Assembly: GCF_003391095.1 (NCBI RefSeq)
Contig: NZ_CP031447.1
Location: 620,001-684,000 of the forward strand
Origin: Austwickia chelonae
GTDB lineage: Bacteria; Actinomycetota; Actinomycetes; Actinomycetales; Dermatophilaceae
Direction: 5' to 3'
Length of the DNA stretch: 64,000 nt
Part shown: positions 38,679-47,200 of the stretch, in pieces
Numbering within the stretch: position 1 is the stretch's first letter
Layout of the letters: every line of letters starts with the position of its first letter
Program-made: the position numbers and the translations under genes
The notes under the pieces: generated by a model
The model's input: only the letters and a program-made list of their open reading frames with translations
Told to the model about the DNA's origin: nothing
Databases searched by the model: none

Positions 38679-40256
38679 GTGAGTAAGGATCCCCATGCGC
38701 ATCCCGTCCTAGTGGTCGACTTCGGTGCACAATACGCACAACTCATCGCCCGTCGGGTGCGTGAGGCCGGAGTCTACTCGGAGGTCGTCCCCCATACAGC
38801 CTCCGCTGCCGACATCCTGGGACGGCAACCTTCCGCCATCGTCCTGTCCGGCGGACCATCCAGCGTCTATGCGGACAGCGCACCCTCGCTGGACCCGGAA
38901 CTCCTGCGAGCGGGGGTGCCGGTCTTCGGGATGTGCTACGGATTCCAGGCCATGGCCCAAGCTCTCGGCGGTGAGGTGGCCCGCACAGGTCTGTCCGAGT
39001 ACGGGGCGACCCCGGTGACCGTCAGCGACACCGATTCCACCCTCTTCACCGGCCAGCCGAACGCCCAGTCGGTGTGGATGAGCCACGGTGACTCGGTCAC
39101 CCGCGCACCCGAGGGCATGTCAGTCACCGCCTCGACCCCCGGCGCACCGGTCGCCGCCTTCGAGGACGACGAGAAACGTCTCTACGGCGTGCAATGGCAC
39201 CCGGAGGTCCTGCACTCCACCTTCGGTCAGCGTCAGCTGGAGAACTTCCTGCGCCGCGGCGCCGGCCTGACAGCGGAGTGGAACCCCGAATCGATCGTCG
39301 AGGACCAGGTTGAGCGGATCCGCGCCCAGGTCGGCGAGGACCGGGTGCTCTGCGCACTGTCCGGCGGGGTGGATTCCTCGGTCGCCGCAGCGCTCGTCCA
39401 GAAGGCCGTGGGCTCGCAACTGACCTGCGTCTTCGTCGACCACGGCCTGCTGCGCCAGGGCGAGGCCGAGCAGGTCCAGCAGGACTTCGTGGAGGCCACC
39501 GGCATCGACCTGGTCACCGTCGACGCCTCCCAGGCCTTCCTCGGTGCGCTCGCCGGGGTCAGCGACCCCGAGGAGAAACGCAAGATCATCGGCCGTGAGT
39601 TCATCCGCACCTTCGAGCGGGCTGCTCGGGAGATCGTGCAGGACCGGGGTGACGAGGAGCACCCGGTGAAATTCCTTGTCCAGGGCACGTTGTACCCCGA
39701 CGTGGTCGAGTCCGGCGGCGGCAGCGGCACGGCGAACATCAAGAGCCATCACAATGTGGGTGGTCTGCCCGACGACCTGCAGTTCACGCTGGTGGAGCCG
39801 CTGCGGGACCTCTTCAAGGACGAGGTCCGCCAGGTGGGGCTCGAACTGGGCGTCCCTGAGGCGATCGTGTGGCGTCAGCCCTTCCCCGGCCCCGGTCTGG
39901 GGATCCGGATCGTCGGTGAGGTCACTCACGAGCGTTTGGAGGTGCTGCGCGCCGCTGACGCGATCGTCCGCGAGGAGCTCACCCGCGCCGGCCTGGACCG
40001 GGAGATCTGGCAGTGCCCGGTGGTCCTGTTGGCCGAGGTGCGTTCCGTGGGTGTCCAGGGCGACGGGCGGACGTACGGACATCCGGTGGTCTTGCGGCCG
40101 GTCAGCAGCGAGGACGCGATGACCGCGGACTGGACCAGGGTGCCTTACCCGGTGCTCGCGGCCATCTCCACCCGGGTCACCAATGAGGTTCCCGAGGTGA
40201 ACCGGGTCGTGCTCGATGTCACCAGCAAACCTCCGGGCACCATCGAGTGGGAATGA
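38679..40256 (+). CDS. guaA: GMP synthase (glutamine-hydrolysing)
   Basis: Converts XMP to GMP using ATP and glutamine. 525 aa in three parts: a class I amidotransferase domain with catalytic cysteine in [11 protein letters not shown] and histidine/glutamate in WHPEV; an ATP pyrophosphatase domain with P-loop LSGGVDSS; and the C-terminal dimerisation domain ending [10 protein letters not shown]. It completes the guanine branch started by guaB in this window. The GTG at 38679 is the only start that fits both the family N-terminus and the -10 box. Confidence 0.97.
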   Translation: MSKDPHAHPVLVVDFGAQYAQLIARRVREAGVYSEVVPHTASAADILGRQPSAIVLSGGPSSVYADSAPSLDPELLRAGVPVFGMCYGFQAMAQALGGEVARTGLSEYGATPVTVSDTDSTLFTGQPNAQSVWMSHGDSVTRAPEGMSVTASTPGAPVAAFEDDEKRLYGVQWHPEVLHSTFGQRQLENFLRRGAGLTAEWNPESIVEDQVERIRAQVGEDRVLCALSGGVDSSVAAALVQKAVGSQLTCVFVDHGLLRQGEAEQVQQDFVEATGIDLVTVDASQAFLGALAGVSDPEEKRKIIGREFIRTFERAAREIVQDRGDEEHPVKFLVQGTLYPDVVESGGGSGTANIKSHHNVGGLPDDLQFTLVEPLRDLFKDEVRQVGLELGVPEAIVWRQPFPGPGLGIRIVGEVTHERLEVLRAADAIVREELTRAGLDREIWQCPVVLLAEVRSVGVQGDGRTYGHPVVLRPVSSEDAMTADWTRVPYPVLAAISTRVTNEVPEVNRVVLDVTSKPPGTIEWE

Positions 40257-40260
40257 TGCC

Positions 40261-41061
40261 ATGATCCTTGGCAGACGCCCGCAGGTCTTGATCAATCTGA
40301 CGGTGATCGGGGTCAATCTGCTGGTGCTGCCGAACTGGTTCTCGCCGGGGCGTTTCCCGCTTCAGGCGAGGCTCGCCTTCGTGGCTGTGCATGTGGTGTT
40401 GATCGCCCTGTGCTCGTGGTGGTTGTCACAAGCACTGGGCGTCAACCCGTTCACCCGCCGTCGACACCCGGTCTACACCCCGTACGCCTTGGATCCCGAG
40501 GCGGGAGATCTCCCCACCGACCGGTCTGGAAAAGAGTCTTCGGGGAAGAGGAACAGCAGGGACAACTGGGGGAGATCGGGGGACTTCCGCGAGTTCGATC
40601 CGCACGAGGAAGAACCCGACCCGCCGACAGCTCATGATCGTGAACTTGCCCACCCTGGAGCGGACGGAGCCGTAGCGTGTACCTCCATGAGCGAGGGACA
40701 CACGTCAGATCAGCGCCGACGGACGGTTCAGCGTTACTACGACGCTCTCGACCGCGATGACCTGGAAGCGGTGTTGGAGTGTTTCTCCGGTGACGTGCTC
40801 TACCGGAGGCCGGGCTATCCGGTGATGACCGGTTCCGAGCAGCTCCGGGCGTACTACAGCGAAGAACGCCGGCTGGCCCGTGGCCGCCATTCGGTCCGGA
40901 ACCTACTGGTCGACGGCCAACAGGTCGCAGCCCAGGGCACCTATGAGGGGGAGTTACGGGAAGGCGATCGGATGACGGTCGACTTCGCGGCCTTCTTCGT
41001 CATCGACGGCAACGACCGGATCTGTGAGCACGCTACGTATTTCTATGTCGCGCATGTCTGA
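40261..41061 (+). CDS. Membrane segment fused to a SnoaL/NTF2-like domain
   Basis: 266-aa single open frame from ATG 40261, 4 bases after the guaA stop. Residues 1-75 hold two hydrophobic helices (VLINLTVIGVNLLVLPNW and LAFVAVHVVLIALCSWWLS); 75-140 are charged and unstructured; the last 123 residues, from an internal methionine at 40687, form an NTF2-like fold (RRTVQRYYDALDRDDLEAVLECFSGDV) typical of SnoaL or nuclear-transport-factor-like proteins. The internal ATG could be an independent start, with the first part a small membrane protein that has lost its stop. Function unknown. Confidence 0.65.
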   Translation: MILGRRPQVLINLTVIGVNLLVLPNWFSPGRFPLQARLAFVAVHVVLIALCSWWLSQALGVNPFTRRRHPVYTPYALDPEAGDLPTDRSGKESSGKRNSRDNWGRSGDFREFDPHEEEPDPPTAHDRELAHPGADGAVACTSMSEGHTSDQRRRTVQRYYDALDRDDLEAVLECFSGDVLYRRPGYPVMTGSEQLRAYYSEERRLARGRHSVRNLLVDGQQVAAQGTYEGELREGDRMTVDFAAFFVIDGNDRICEHATYFYVAHV

Positions 41062-41414
41062 GTTCGTGACTGCTGGTAGCTCGTCGGGTGATTGTTCATC
41101 CTCTTTGTCGAGCAGGTGGTCTCCGCGACCGACTTCGCACCGTCTGTCCGCGTTTTTTGCACAAAAAGCAATAAGTGGATCATTCGCTGAAAGCTATTAA
41201 ATTTTTTTTTCGGAACCAAGCTCTTTCTTGCTCATGGCATCTTCGGTTGGCGTATTGTGCTGAACGGGTGTATCAGTTTGTGGGTTTTACTTAAGTATTT
41301 CGAGCTGCTGGGTTGTCGGAATGATGCCTGTCGATGATGTGTGCATGCCGCGTGGGCGGGCGTGATTTCGAGTTCAGGAGAATGATCCGAGAGTATTTGA
41401 GCTGGGGGAAGAAG
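41062..41414. other. AT-rich leader of the secreted-protein gene
   Basis: A 353-bp gap. Bases 41161-41220 have only 19 G or C in 60, far below the surroundings. It contains a TTTTTG-CA-CAAAAA hairpin at 41154-41167, a run of nine T (41202-41210) and an ACTTAAGT palindrome near 41290. It is read as promoter and regulatory DNA for 41415, with the T-run possibly ending the upstream transcript. No coding sequence is supported. Confidence 0.6.
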
Positions 41415-42182
41415 ATGAAGATCGGCAAAGCGATCATCTGTGGAGCAGTGAGTGCTTCGATCGTCATGGGGGGAGCCACTGCCAATGCGGCAGTGTTTGG
41501 ATCGAGTGATTCTTCTCGGGCAGGAGTGGTGGCGAGTGGGAGTCTTGCTTGCCCTCATGAGAGTGATGAGGTTGTGAGCTTCGACAGGATCGAGGATGTC
41601 GCTTTAATTGAAAATCTCAAGGGTAAGGTGGGGAGTGGGATCAGGTCGGGAGAAATCCGTCTCACGGCAGACCTGAAAGACTTTGACTTCTCGGCAGTGA
41701 GGGTTTTTGAAAACAAAGCCAGCGGTAAGCAGTCTACGGCGGTCATGGTTCCTGCGGTGGAGGGGGAACGGAGCTTGATGAGTGGAGTCACTGCTTTCTA
41801 TGAGCAGGGACGCCTGGCGGGTTATAGTGAGCTTCACGTTACTCGAAATGAAAATGGTAATTTCCAATTGTTGACATCTGTAGACGGAGGCGTTGCCGAG
41901 AGTAAAGATAGTGGAATTAAGTGGTTCTCCGACAGGGAGATGTTTACTGAAAGTGCTGTACTGGGGTCGAGTGGCTGGATGAGTAATATGGATAAATGCC
42001 TTGCGACGACTCTGGGAATATCTGGCGGCGCGGCTGTTCTTATCGGAGTGCTCTGTAAAGCCAACTGCGGAGTGGCTGTTACTAATGTACTTTCAATGTC
42101 GGTGTGTGCTGCATGCGTCGGTGGGGTCATTGGGTTGGCCGGGAAGTCATTTAATGCCGCCACTAGGTGTTTTTCACTCTGA
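41415..42182 (+). CDS. Secreted protein with Cys-rich hydrophobic C-terminal domain; candidate bacteriocin precursor
   Basis: 255 aa from ATG 41415 (GGGGGAAGAAG upstream). A signal peptide is clear: MKIGKAI, a hydrophobic core, then a likely cut after TANA (residue 25). Residues 45-185 are a soluble domain not recognised. Residues 188-255 form a compact glycine- and alanine-rich hydrophobic domain with six cysteines (C195, C214, C218, C231, C234, C252). A signal peptide, a soluble domain of about 150 residues and a Cys-rich hydrophobic C-terminus is the plan of the halocin C8 precursor, where the N-terminal part is the immunity protein and the C-terminal part the antimicrobial peptide. This is an analogy, not sequence proof; a membrane-anchored surface protein is the alternative. 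The gene is AT-rich (21 of 60 G or C at 41821-41880), suggesting recent transfer. Confidence 0.55.
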   Translation: MKIGKAIICGAVSASIVMGGATANAAVFGSSDSSRAGVVASGSLACPHESDEVVSFDRIEDVALIENLKGKVGSGIRSGEIRLTADLKDFDFSAVRVFENKASGKQSTAVMVPAVEGERSLMSGVTAFYEQGRLAGYSELHVTRNENGNFQLLTSVDGGVAESKDSGIKWFSDREMFTESAVLGSSGWMSNMDKCLATTLGISGGAAVLIGVLCKANCGVAVTNVLSMSVCAACVGGVIGLAGKSFNAATRCFSL

Positions 42183-42197
42183 GGTGGATCTAGTCGT

Positions 42198-42410
42198 ATG
42201 AGGTGCCTATTCCAGGTTTTTGCATCAGTAGCTTCGATGCTGGCGGTGCCCTTGGGGGCGTGGCTCCTGGCGTGGAATGGGGAGTCGGGTTGGGTGCGCA
42301 TCGCCCCCTTGGCCGGTGCGGAGGCCTTCCTCCTGATCTGCCTGATCATCCTGGCGTTATGCGGCGCCAGTCTCTCCACGGAGAGCAGCGAGCAGCAGAA
42401 CCCCGTCTGA
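42198..42410 (+). CDS. Small two-helix membrane protein, candidate immunity or accessory protein
   Basis: 70 aa with two hydrophobic helices (about 6-26 and 33-56) and a short Ser/Glu-rich tail; no family recognised. ATG 42198 follows GAGGTGG and starts 15 bases after the stop of the secreted-protein gene, so the two are probably one operon. Small hydrophobic proteins directly after bacteriocin genes often give self-protection or aid export; that role is inferred from position only. Confidence 0.55.
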   Translation: MRCLFQVFASVASMLAVPLGAWLLAWNGESGWVRIAPLAGAEAFLLICLIILALCGASLSTESSEQQNPV

Positions 42411-42416
42411 ACACCA

Positions 42417-42470
42417 CGACGGGCCGGAACGACAGCGCGGGAAGACCCGCGACATCGCCCCGGCCCGTCG
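42417..42470. terminator. Nested stem-loop between convergent genes
   Basis: An 11-bp outer stem (42417-42427 with 42460-42470) encloses a 6-bp inner hairpin (42436-42441 with 42446-42451). It begins 6 bases after the small membrane protein and lies just before the end of the sod gene on the other strand, so it probably serves both. Confidence 0.65.
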
Positions 42471-42498
42471 AGGCGAACTGGTGGATGCAGACCGCTCG

Positions 42499-43101
42499 TC
42501 AGGCAGCCGTGCCGCGCGCAGCAGCGAACCGGCGGGAGACGTCGTCCCAGTTGACGATATTCCACAGCGCCGAGACGTAGTCGGCCTTCACGTTCAGGTA
42601 CTGCAGGTAGAAAGCGTGCTCCCACACGTCGAACACCAGCAGCGGGTCGGCACCGAAGTTCACATTGCTCTGGTGGTCGTAGTGCTGGCTGACGATGAGA
42701 CGGCCGTCAAGAGGCTCGTAGGCGAGCATGCCCCAACCGGAACCCTGGATGGTCGTGGACGCCGCGGTCATGTGGGCCTTGAAAGCCTCGAAAGAACCGA
42801 AGTCCTTCTGGATCGCCTCGGCCAGCGGGCCGGTCGGCTCACCGCCGCCCTCGGGGGAGAGGTTCTGCCAGAAGATGGTGTGCAGAGCGTGCCCCGACAG
42901 GTTGAAGGCCAGCGTCTTCTCCAGCCCGACGATGGCGCCGAAGTCGTTCTTGTCCCGTGCGTCGGCCAGCTTCTCCAGGGTGTCATTGCACCCCTTGACG
43001 TAGGTGGCGTGGTGCTTGGCGTGGTGCAGCTCCATGATCTGGCCGCTGATCGCCGGCTCAAGGGCCGCGTAGTCGTAGGACAGGTCGGGCAGGGTGTACA
43101 T
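42499..43101 (-). CDS. Superoxide dismutase, Fe/Mn family
   Basis: 200-aa enzyme that converts superoxide to peroxide and oxygen. Metal ligands lie in ELHHAKHH (near residue 26), [10 protein letters not shown], and [11 protein letters not shown] (Asp and His). No signal peptide is seen, so it is cytoplasmic. Metal preference cannot be assigned safely. ATG 43101 is four bases after AGGAGG; ATG 43104 is too close to that site. A long inverted repeat lies 64-95 bases upstream. Confidence 0.95.
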   Translation of the reverse strand: MYTLPDLSYDYAALEPAISGQIMELHHAKHHATYVKGCNDTLEKLADARDKNDFGAIVGLEKTLAFNLSGHALHTIFWQNLSPEGGGEPTGPLAEAIQKDFGSFEAFKAHMTAASTTIQGSGWGMLAYEPLDGRLIVSQHYDHQSNVNFGADPLLVFDVWEHAFYLQYLNVKADYVSALWNIVNWDDVSRRFAAARGTAA

Positions 43102-43164
43102 CATGCCTCCTGGCATCTTGTGAGCGGTGCCCCACACACCCTAGTCGGGGTGGGGAAGAGTTGC

Positions 43165-43196
43165 GACATATCACCTTTCACCCGAGGTGACATGTC
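43165..43196 (-). promoter_or_regulatory. 32-bp inverted repeat upstream of sod, candidate operator
   Basis: GACATATCACCT, eight bases, AGGTGACATGTC: 12-base arms with a single mismatch, between the sod start and the end of the radical SAM gene. The N8 spacing puts equivalent bases about two helical turns apart, as for a dimeric regulator. It could also act as a hairpin ending the upstream transcript. Confidence 0.6.
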
Positions 43197-43265
43197 ATCC
43201 ACTTCCGAACGTATCAGGGCCGGCCGGTGTGCCCCACATCTCGACAGGGCCGGAAAGCCCTCGGA

Positions 43266-44471
43266 TCAGGCGTGGGCATGCCCCGGACGCCGGACCGTAC
43301 GCATCGCCGAAGGCACGTACACGCAGGTCGGATCCGAACCCAGGATGTCGCCGGTCACCGCATAGGCGTGCGACCGCGACCCGCCGCAGACCTCGTTGAA
43401 CTCACACACCCCGCACTTGCCATGGAACTCCTCGGGATGCCGCAACGAGACCAACAGCGGATCGGTGCGGTAGATCTCCGGGAAGGGTGTCTCCTTCACA
43501 TTCCCGCAATGCTGCGGGAAGAAACCGGAGGGGTAGACCAGACCGGTGTGCGAGATGAAAGCGAAACCACGACCCGAATTCACATCGATCGGCGGCCGGG
43601 GCTTACGGCGCCGCACCGTCGCGTCGCCGAGCAGATCCGCCGTGGCCGCGCGCAACCGCCGGTACAGATCGCCGTGCGGCACCTGCGAGGAGGTCGTTTC
43701 ACCCTCTTGTGCCCTGGCCCGCATCCGTGCCCGCTGAATGGCGACCCGACGATAGTGCGGTGCCTCCGTCGTCTTCACCGCGATGAGATCGGAGACATCG
43801 TGCAACCAGTGGAGGACGTCCTCGGCCTCGGCCGCGCTGAGCGTCTGCAGCGCGGAGCCACGTCCGGTCGGCACCAGGAAGAAGACACTCCACAGCGATG
43901 CGCCCAGGGAGTGCACCAGGCGCAGCAGATCAGGCAGTTCCTCCACGGTGTCCCGCGTGATGGTCGAGTTGATCTGCAGGCGGTAACCCAGCTCCTTCGT
44001 CCATGCCGCAGCCTGCACGGTCGCATCGAAGACACCGGGAACCCCGCGGAAACCGTCGTGGACCTCAGCGCGGGCGCCGTCCAAGGACAAGGAGATCGCA
44101 TGGACGCCGCTGTCGCGGAAGACCTTCAACGACTCCGGAGTCATCTTCGGCGTGACCGACGGCGAGAGCGCCATGTGCAGGCCCAGGTCAGCCCCGTAAC
44201 GGACCAATTCGGGCAGATCGGCACGTTCGAAGGGGTCACCGCCGGTCAACACCATGATCGGATGGGGCTTACCGAAGGAAGCCACGTCGTCCAGCAGAGC
44301 CTTGCCCTGCTCGGTGGTCAGCTGATCCGGGTGCGCCGACTTCTGGGCGTCGGCTCGGCAGTGCTTGCACACCAGCTGGCAGGCGCGGGTCGTCTCCCAG
44401 ATGACGATCATGGGTCGTTCGCCGGCGTCATGATGCAGATGTCGGACGACGCGCTCGGGCGTGACGGTCAT
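43266..44471 (-). CDS. Radical SAM/SPASM-domain protein
   Basis: 401 aa. The radical SAM cluster motif is CX3CX2C (C31, C35, C38 in ACQLVCKHC), followed by LTGGDPF and SLDGARAEVHD. A C-terminal SPASM region holds further cysteines (HCGNVKE, KCGVCEFNEVCGG and a last C before VYVPSAMR). It resembles the TIGR04053 group and, more distantly, AhbD/NirJ heme-modifying enzymes. ATG 44471 overlaps the hemG stop by 4 bp and has GAGGAGG upstream, so both are co-translated. A role in heme or coproheme handling is therefore possible; peptide modification is the alternative. Confidence 0.8.
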   Translation of the reverse strand: MTVTPERVVRHLHHDAGERPMIVIWETTRACQLVCKHCRADAQKSAHPDQLTTEQGKALLDDVASFGKPHPIMVLTGGDPFERADLPELVRYGADLGLHMALSPSVTPKMTPESLKVFRDSGVHAISLSLDGARAEVHDGFRGVPGVFDATVQAAAWTKELGYRLQINSTITRDTVEELPDLLRLVHSLGASLWSVFFLVPTGRGSALQTLSAAEAEDVLHWLHDVSDLIAVKTTEAPHYRRVAIQRARMRARAQEGETTSSQVPHGDLYRRLRAATADLLGDATVRRRKPRPPIDVNSGRGFAFISHTGLVYPSGFFPQHCGNVKETPFPEIYRTDPLLVSLRHPEEFHGKCGVCEFNEVCGGSRSHAYAVTGDILGSDPTCVYVPSAMRTVRRPGHAHA

Positions 44472-46057
44472 GAGGCCTCCTCGGCATCGAAATGTCTGAC
44501 CAGCCGCTCGGCCGCGCTGTTCGCCGACGCGATGCACGCGGCCAGGCCGATGCCGTCGTAGGAAGCACCGGCGAGCACGACCCCGGGGAGGTGCTCGTCG
44601 ATCTCCGCCCGGATGTCGGCGACCCGGTCGAGATGCCCCACCGTGAGCTGAGGCAGCCCCTGAGGCCAGCGTTGCACGTGGACGATGGCGGGGGCCACCG
44701 ACAGCCCGGTGAAGGATCGCAGATCTTCCAGGAGTCGCGCGACCAGGCTGTCGTCGTCGAGCCGGTCGACCAGGTCCTGGCCATCACGCCCCGCGGACAA
44801 CCTCACCAGGTGGAGGTCGCCGCCGCCGTGCTGCGGCCATTTGGCCGACAAACTGGTCATCGCCTTCAACAGGGTGCCCGTCGTCGACGGCACGAGAAGC
44901 CCGTTGGCCTGCAATGCCGGAACATCGGCCACGTCCTGGGTCGGGAAACCCAGGAGGACGGTCACCGTGGAAGAGATCCGGGTCTGGGCGAGAGTGTCCG
45001 CCGCGCGGGGGAGCACCGGTTGCAGCAGCTTCCGCGCCGCCGTCGCCGGGACGGCCAGGACGACGGCATCGGCCTCGGCGACGCCCTCGCTCGTCGTCAG
45101 CCGGTAACGCTGCCTCCCGGGGTCGCTCTCGGGGCCACCGGGGACGGCTTCCACGGTGTCGACCTGTGCGCCGAGGACGACCTCGACCTCGACATCGGTC
45201 AACAGGCGGTCGACCACTTCGTGGAGACCGCCCTTCCAGGACAAGAAGTCCATCCGAGGGGCAGGGCGCGCAGGCGCCGGGGCGAAGGCTTTCGGCAGTG
45301 CGCCGACGATCTTTTCCCGACGATCTGCCGGAAGGCGTCGTGTGACGGTGCCGACAACCTGACGGGGGAGATCGCCCAGGCGCAGCGGCATCAATGAACG
45401 CCCCTGCGATGCTGCGGAAACCAGGGTCGGAGTGGTGGCGCGCAGACTGAGCTGGTGGACATCGCCGGAGTGCAGCCCGCCCAGCAAGGGGTCGACGAAA
45501 CGGTCCACCACCTGACGGCCGAATCTGCCGGCGACGAACTCGCCGACGGCGATGTCCTGGCCCGGGCCGAGCGGGGGCGTCGACCGCAGCCGAGCAGCCA
45601 CAGGTTCCAATCCGGCCCGGAACAGGCCGGCCATCGACATGACCCGGCTGGCCAGGACCGGACGTAACCGTGTCGGCCCGGCCGGACCGACACCGGAGGG
45701 AAGCCGACGTCGTCCGCGGGGCGTCCACAGGTAGCTCTCTCCGGAACGGGCGACGATGCGTTCGTCGAACAGTCCGAGTTCTTTCAACAGAGCTATTCCG
45801 TGCGGTGCCATCGTGTGCATGGCTTCTGCGCCCAGGTCGACGGGCATGCTCGCAGGAGCTGGATCGTCCTGGTCCGAGGAGGTCCCGTGGCCGGTGGATG
45901 GGATCGGGACATGCACGGTGAGGATCTGCCCGCCGAGTCGACGGTCGCTCTCGTACAGGGTGACCCGGTGACCGGCCAGGGCGAGCCGACGGGCGGTGGT
46001 GAGCCCGGTGATGCCGCCGCCGATGACGACGACATGTCGGACCTGCGAACCTTCCAT
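44468..46057 (-). CDS. hemG: Protoporphyrinogen/coproporphyrinogen III oxidase
   Basis: 529-aa FAD-dependent oxidase of the HemY/CgoX type, which in Gram-positive bacteria usually oxidises coproporphyrinogen III. The dinucleotide motif VVIGGGITGLTTARRL is at the N-terminus, YESDRRLGGQI follows, and DFLSWKGGLHEVVDRL lies in mid-sequence. The C-terminus has the second FAD motif, ending VVLAGASYDGIGLAACI. ATG 46057 follows AGGAGGGAAGG; the upstream open frame is not conserved. It leads a two-gene unit with the radical SAM gene. Confidence 0.92.
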   Translation of the reverse strand: MEGSQVRHVVVIGGGITGLTTARRLALAGHRVTLYESDRRLGGQILTVHVPIPSTGHGTSSDQDDPAPASMPVDLGAEAMHTMAPHGIALLKELGLFDERIVARSGESYLWTPRGRRRLPSGVGPAGPTRLRPVLASRVMSMAGLFRAGLEPVAARLRSTPPLGPGQDIAVGEFVAGRFGRQVVDRFVDPLLGGLHSGDVHQLSLRATTPTLVSAASQGRSLMPLRLGDLPRQVVGTVTRRLPADRREKIVGALPKAFAPAPARPAPRMDFLSWKGGLHEVVDRLLTDVEVEVVLGAQVDTVEAVPGGPESDPGRQRYRLTTSEGVAEADAVVLAVPATAARKLLQPVLPRAADTLAQTRISSTVTVLLGFPTQDVADVPALQANGLLVPSTTGTLLKAMTSLSAKWPQHGGGDLHLVRLSAGRDGQDLVDRLDDDSLVARLLEDLRSFTGLSVAPAIVHVQRWPQGLPQLTVGHLDRVADIRAEIDEHLPGVVLAGASYDGIGLAACIASANSAAERLVRHFDAEEAS

Positions 46058-46116
46058 CTGTCGGTCCTTCCCTCCTGCGCATCCTCTCGCCCTCCTGCGA
46101 GCCGGTCTGCCCGACA

Positions 46117-46122
46117 ATCCTA
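46117..46122 (-). promoter_or_regulatory. hemG: -10 box of hemG
   Basis: TAGGAT on the minus strand, giving a leader of about 50 bases before the ATG at 46057. A CCGGTGT-N6-ACACCGG hairpin lies further upstream at 46171-46190, between hemG and the divergent PAP2 gene, and could be an operator. Confidence 0.45.
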
Positions 46123-46278
46123 GGACGGAGGCCTGTCGGCAAAGCAGGAGGATGCTCGCGCAGGTCATATCCGGTGTGCGATGACACCGGGCGGACTGCT
46201 GTCGGGACCCTGACACTGGATCAATCGTTCCCAGCTGGTTCACAGGAAAGGGGAAGGTCCGTCTCCCACCATGGCGTC

Positions 46279-47163
46279 ATGGCCAGTCTTCCCACCCGCG
46301 CTGTGTCCGCGGTCCTCCCCGGTGGGCGTAAGGCCAGGGGTGCGGCCGTCGGATACGGATTCGTGCTCATGGCGTCGGCGCTCGTCGTGATGGCATTCCT
46401 GGTGCGTTTCTTTCTCCATGACGCCCGCGGGCAGGAGCTGGAGCGACGAATCATGCGGGGAGTCGGAACGAGTTCCCTCATCGACCAGGTTCTCCAAAGC
46501 GGTTTGGAGCTGGTCAGCGTCGGAGCGATCGTGCTCGCCCTGGTCGCACTGGCGGTTTTCGCGGTGATGCGTCGACGGGCAGACCTCGGCCTGGGGGCGG
46601 CGATCCTCGTCGCCGGAGCGAATATCACCACCCAGGTGCTGAAGTACGGGGTGCTGGAACGATCCGACTTCGGGTTCTCCCGCCACAACTCGCTGCCCAG
46701 CGGGCATGTCACCGTGATCACCTCACTGCTGATCGCGGCGGTCCTGGTCCTGCCCGCAGCCTGGCGTCCGATGCTGGCCCCCGCAGCAGCCTTCCTGGCC
46801 ACCGGGGCAGGCGTGGGCACCATCGTGCTGAGTTGGCACCGTCCCAGCGACGTCATCGCCGCCTATGCGGTGGTGCTGTGGTGGGTGGGCGCCATCGTGG
46901 CCTGTCTAGCGCTGGCCTGGCGGCAACAAGGCCCTGTTCCCAGAGGGCTGTGGCGCCCCTTCGGCTATGTCGTCGGAGGCTTCCTGGCCGTGGTCGTGGC
47001 GGCGGTCCTGATGCTCGTCTCAGGGGTCTCCCCCCGGCAGGGAATGTACGACCTCGCACTGGGACTGGCGGCACTCCTCCTGGTGGCCCTGTGCTGCGCG
47101 GCGGTGATCAGCCTGGCCGCTTACGCCACAGACCTCCTCGGCGACGACCGCGGGACCGGCTGA
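46279..47163 (+). CDS. PAP2-family membrane phosphatase
   Basis: About 294 aa with six hydrophobic helices. The phosphatase motifs are: a weak first motif KYGVLERSD, then SLPSGH, then SWHRPSD with the catalytic histidine. The family dephosphorylates lipid phosphates such as phosphatidate or undecaprenyl diphosphate at the outer membrane face; which applies here is unknown. ATG 46279 is the first methionine before similarity, but the nearest purine-rich site (about 46249) is too distant, so the start is uncertain. Confidence 0.85.
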   Translation: MASLPTRAVSAVLPGGRKARGAAVGYGFVLMASALVVMAFLVRFFLHDARGQELERRIMRGVGTSSLIDQVLQSGLELVSVGAIVLALVALAVFAVMRRRADLGLGAAILVAGANITTQVLKYGVLERSDFGFSRHNSLPSGHVTVITSLLIAAVLVLPAAWRPMLAPAAAFLATGAGVGTIVLSWHRPSDVIAAYAVVLWWVGAIVACLALAWRQQGPVPRGLWRPFGYVVGGFLAVVVAAVLMLVSGVSPRQGMYDLALGLAALLLVALCCAAVISLAAYATDLLGDDRGTG

Positions 47164-47188
47164 GTTATCGATGGTGAGTGGTGCTCGC

Positions 47189-47194
47189 TAGGGT
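47189..47194 (+). promoter_or_regulatory. murT: -10 box of murT (leaderless type)
   Basis: TAGGGT ends 6 bases before the GTG at 47201, supporting that start over the GTG at 47195. Confidence 0.5.
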
Positions 47195-47200
47195 GTGAGC

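Noticed and set aside
42203-42580. 125-codon frame overlapping the 70-aa membrane protein and the sod end
   Set aside because: It lies in another frame, runs across the inferred terminator into the convergent sod gene, and lacks any domain; the 42198 frame has the ribosome site and two clear helices.
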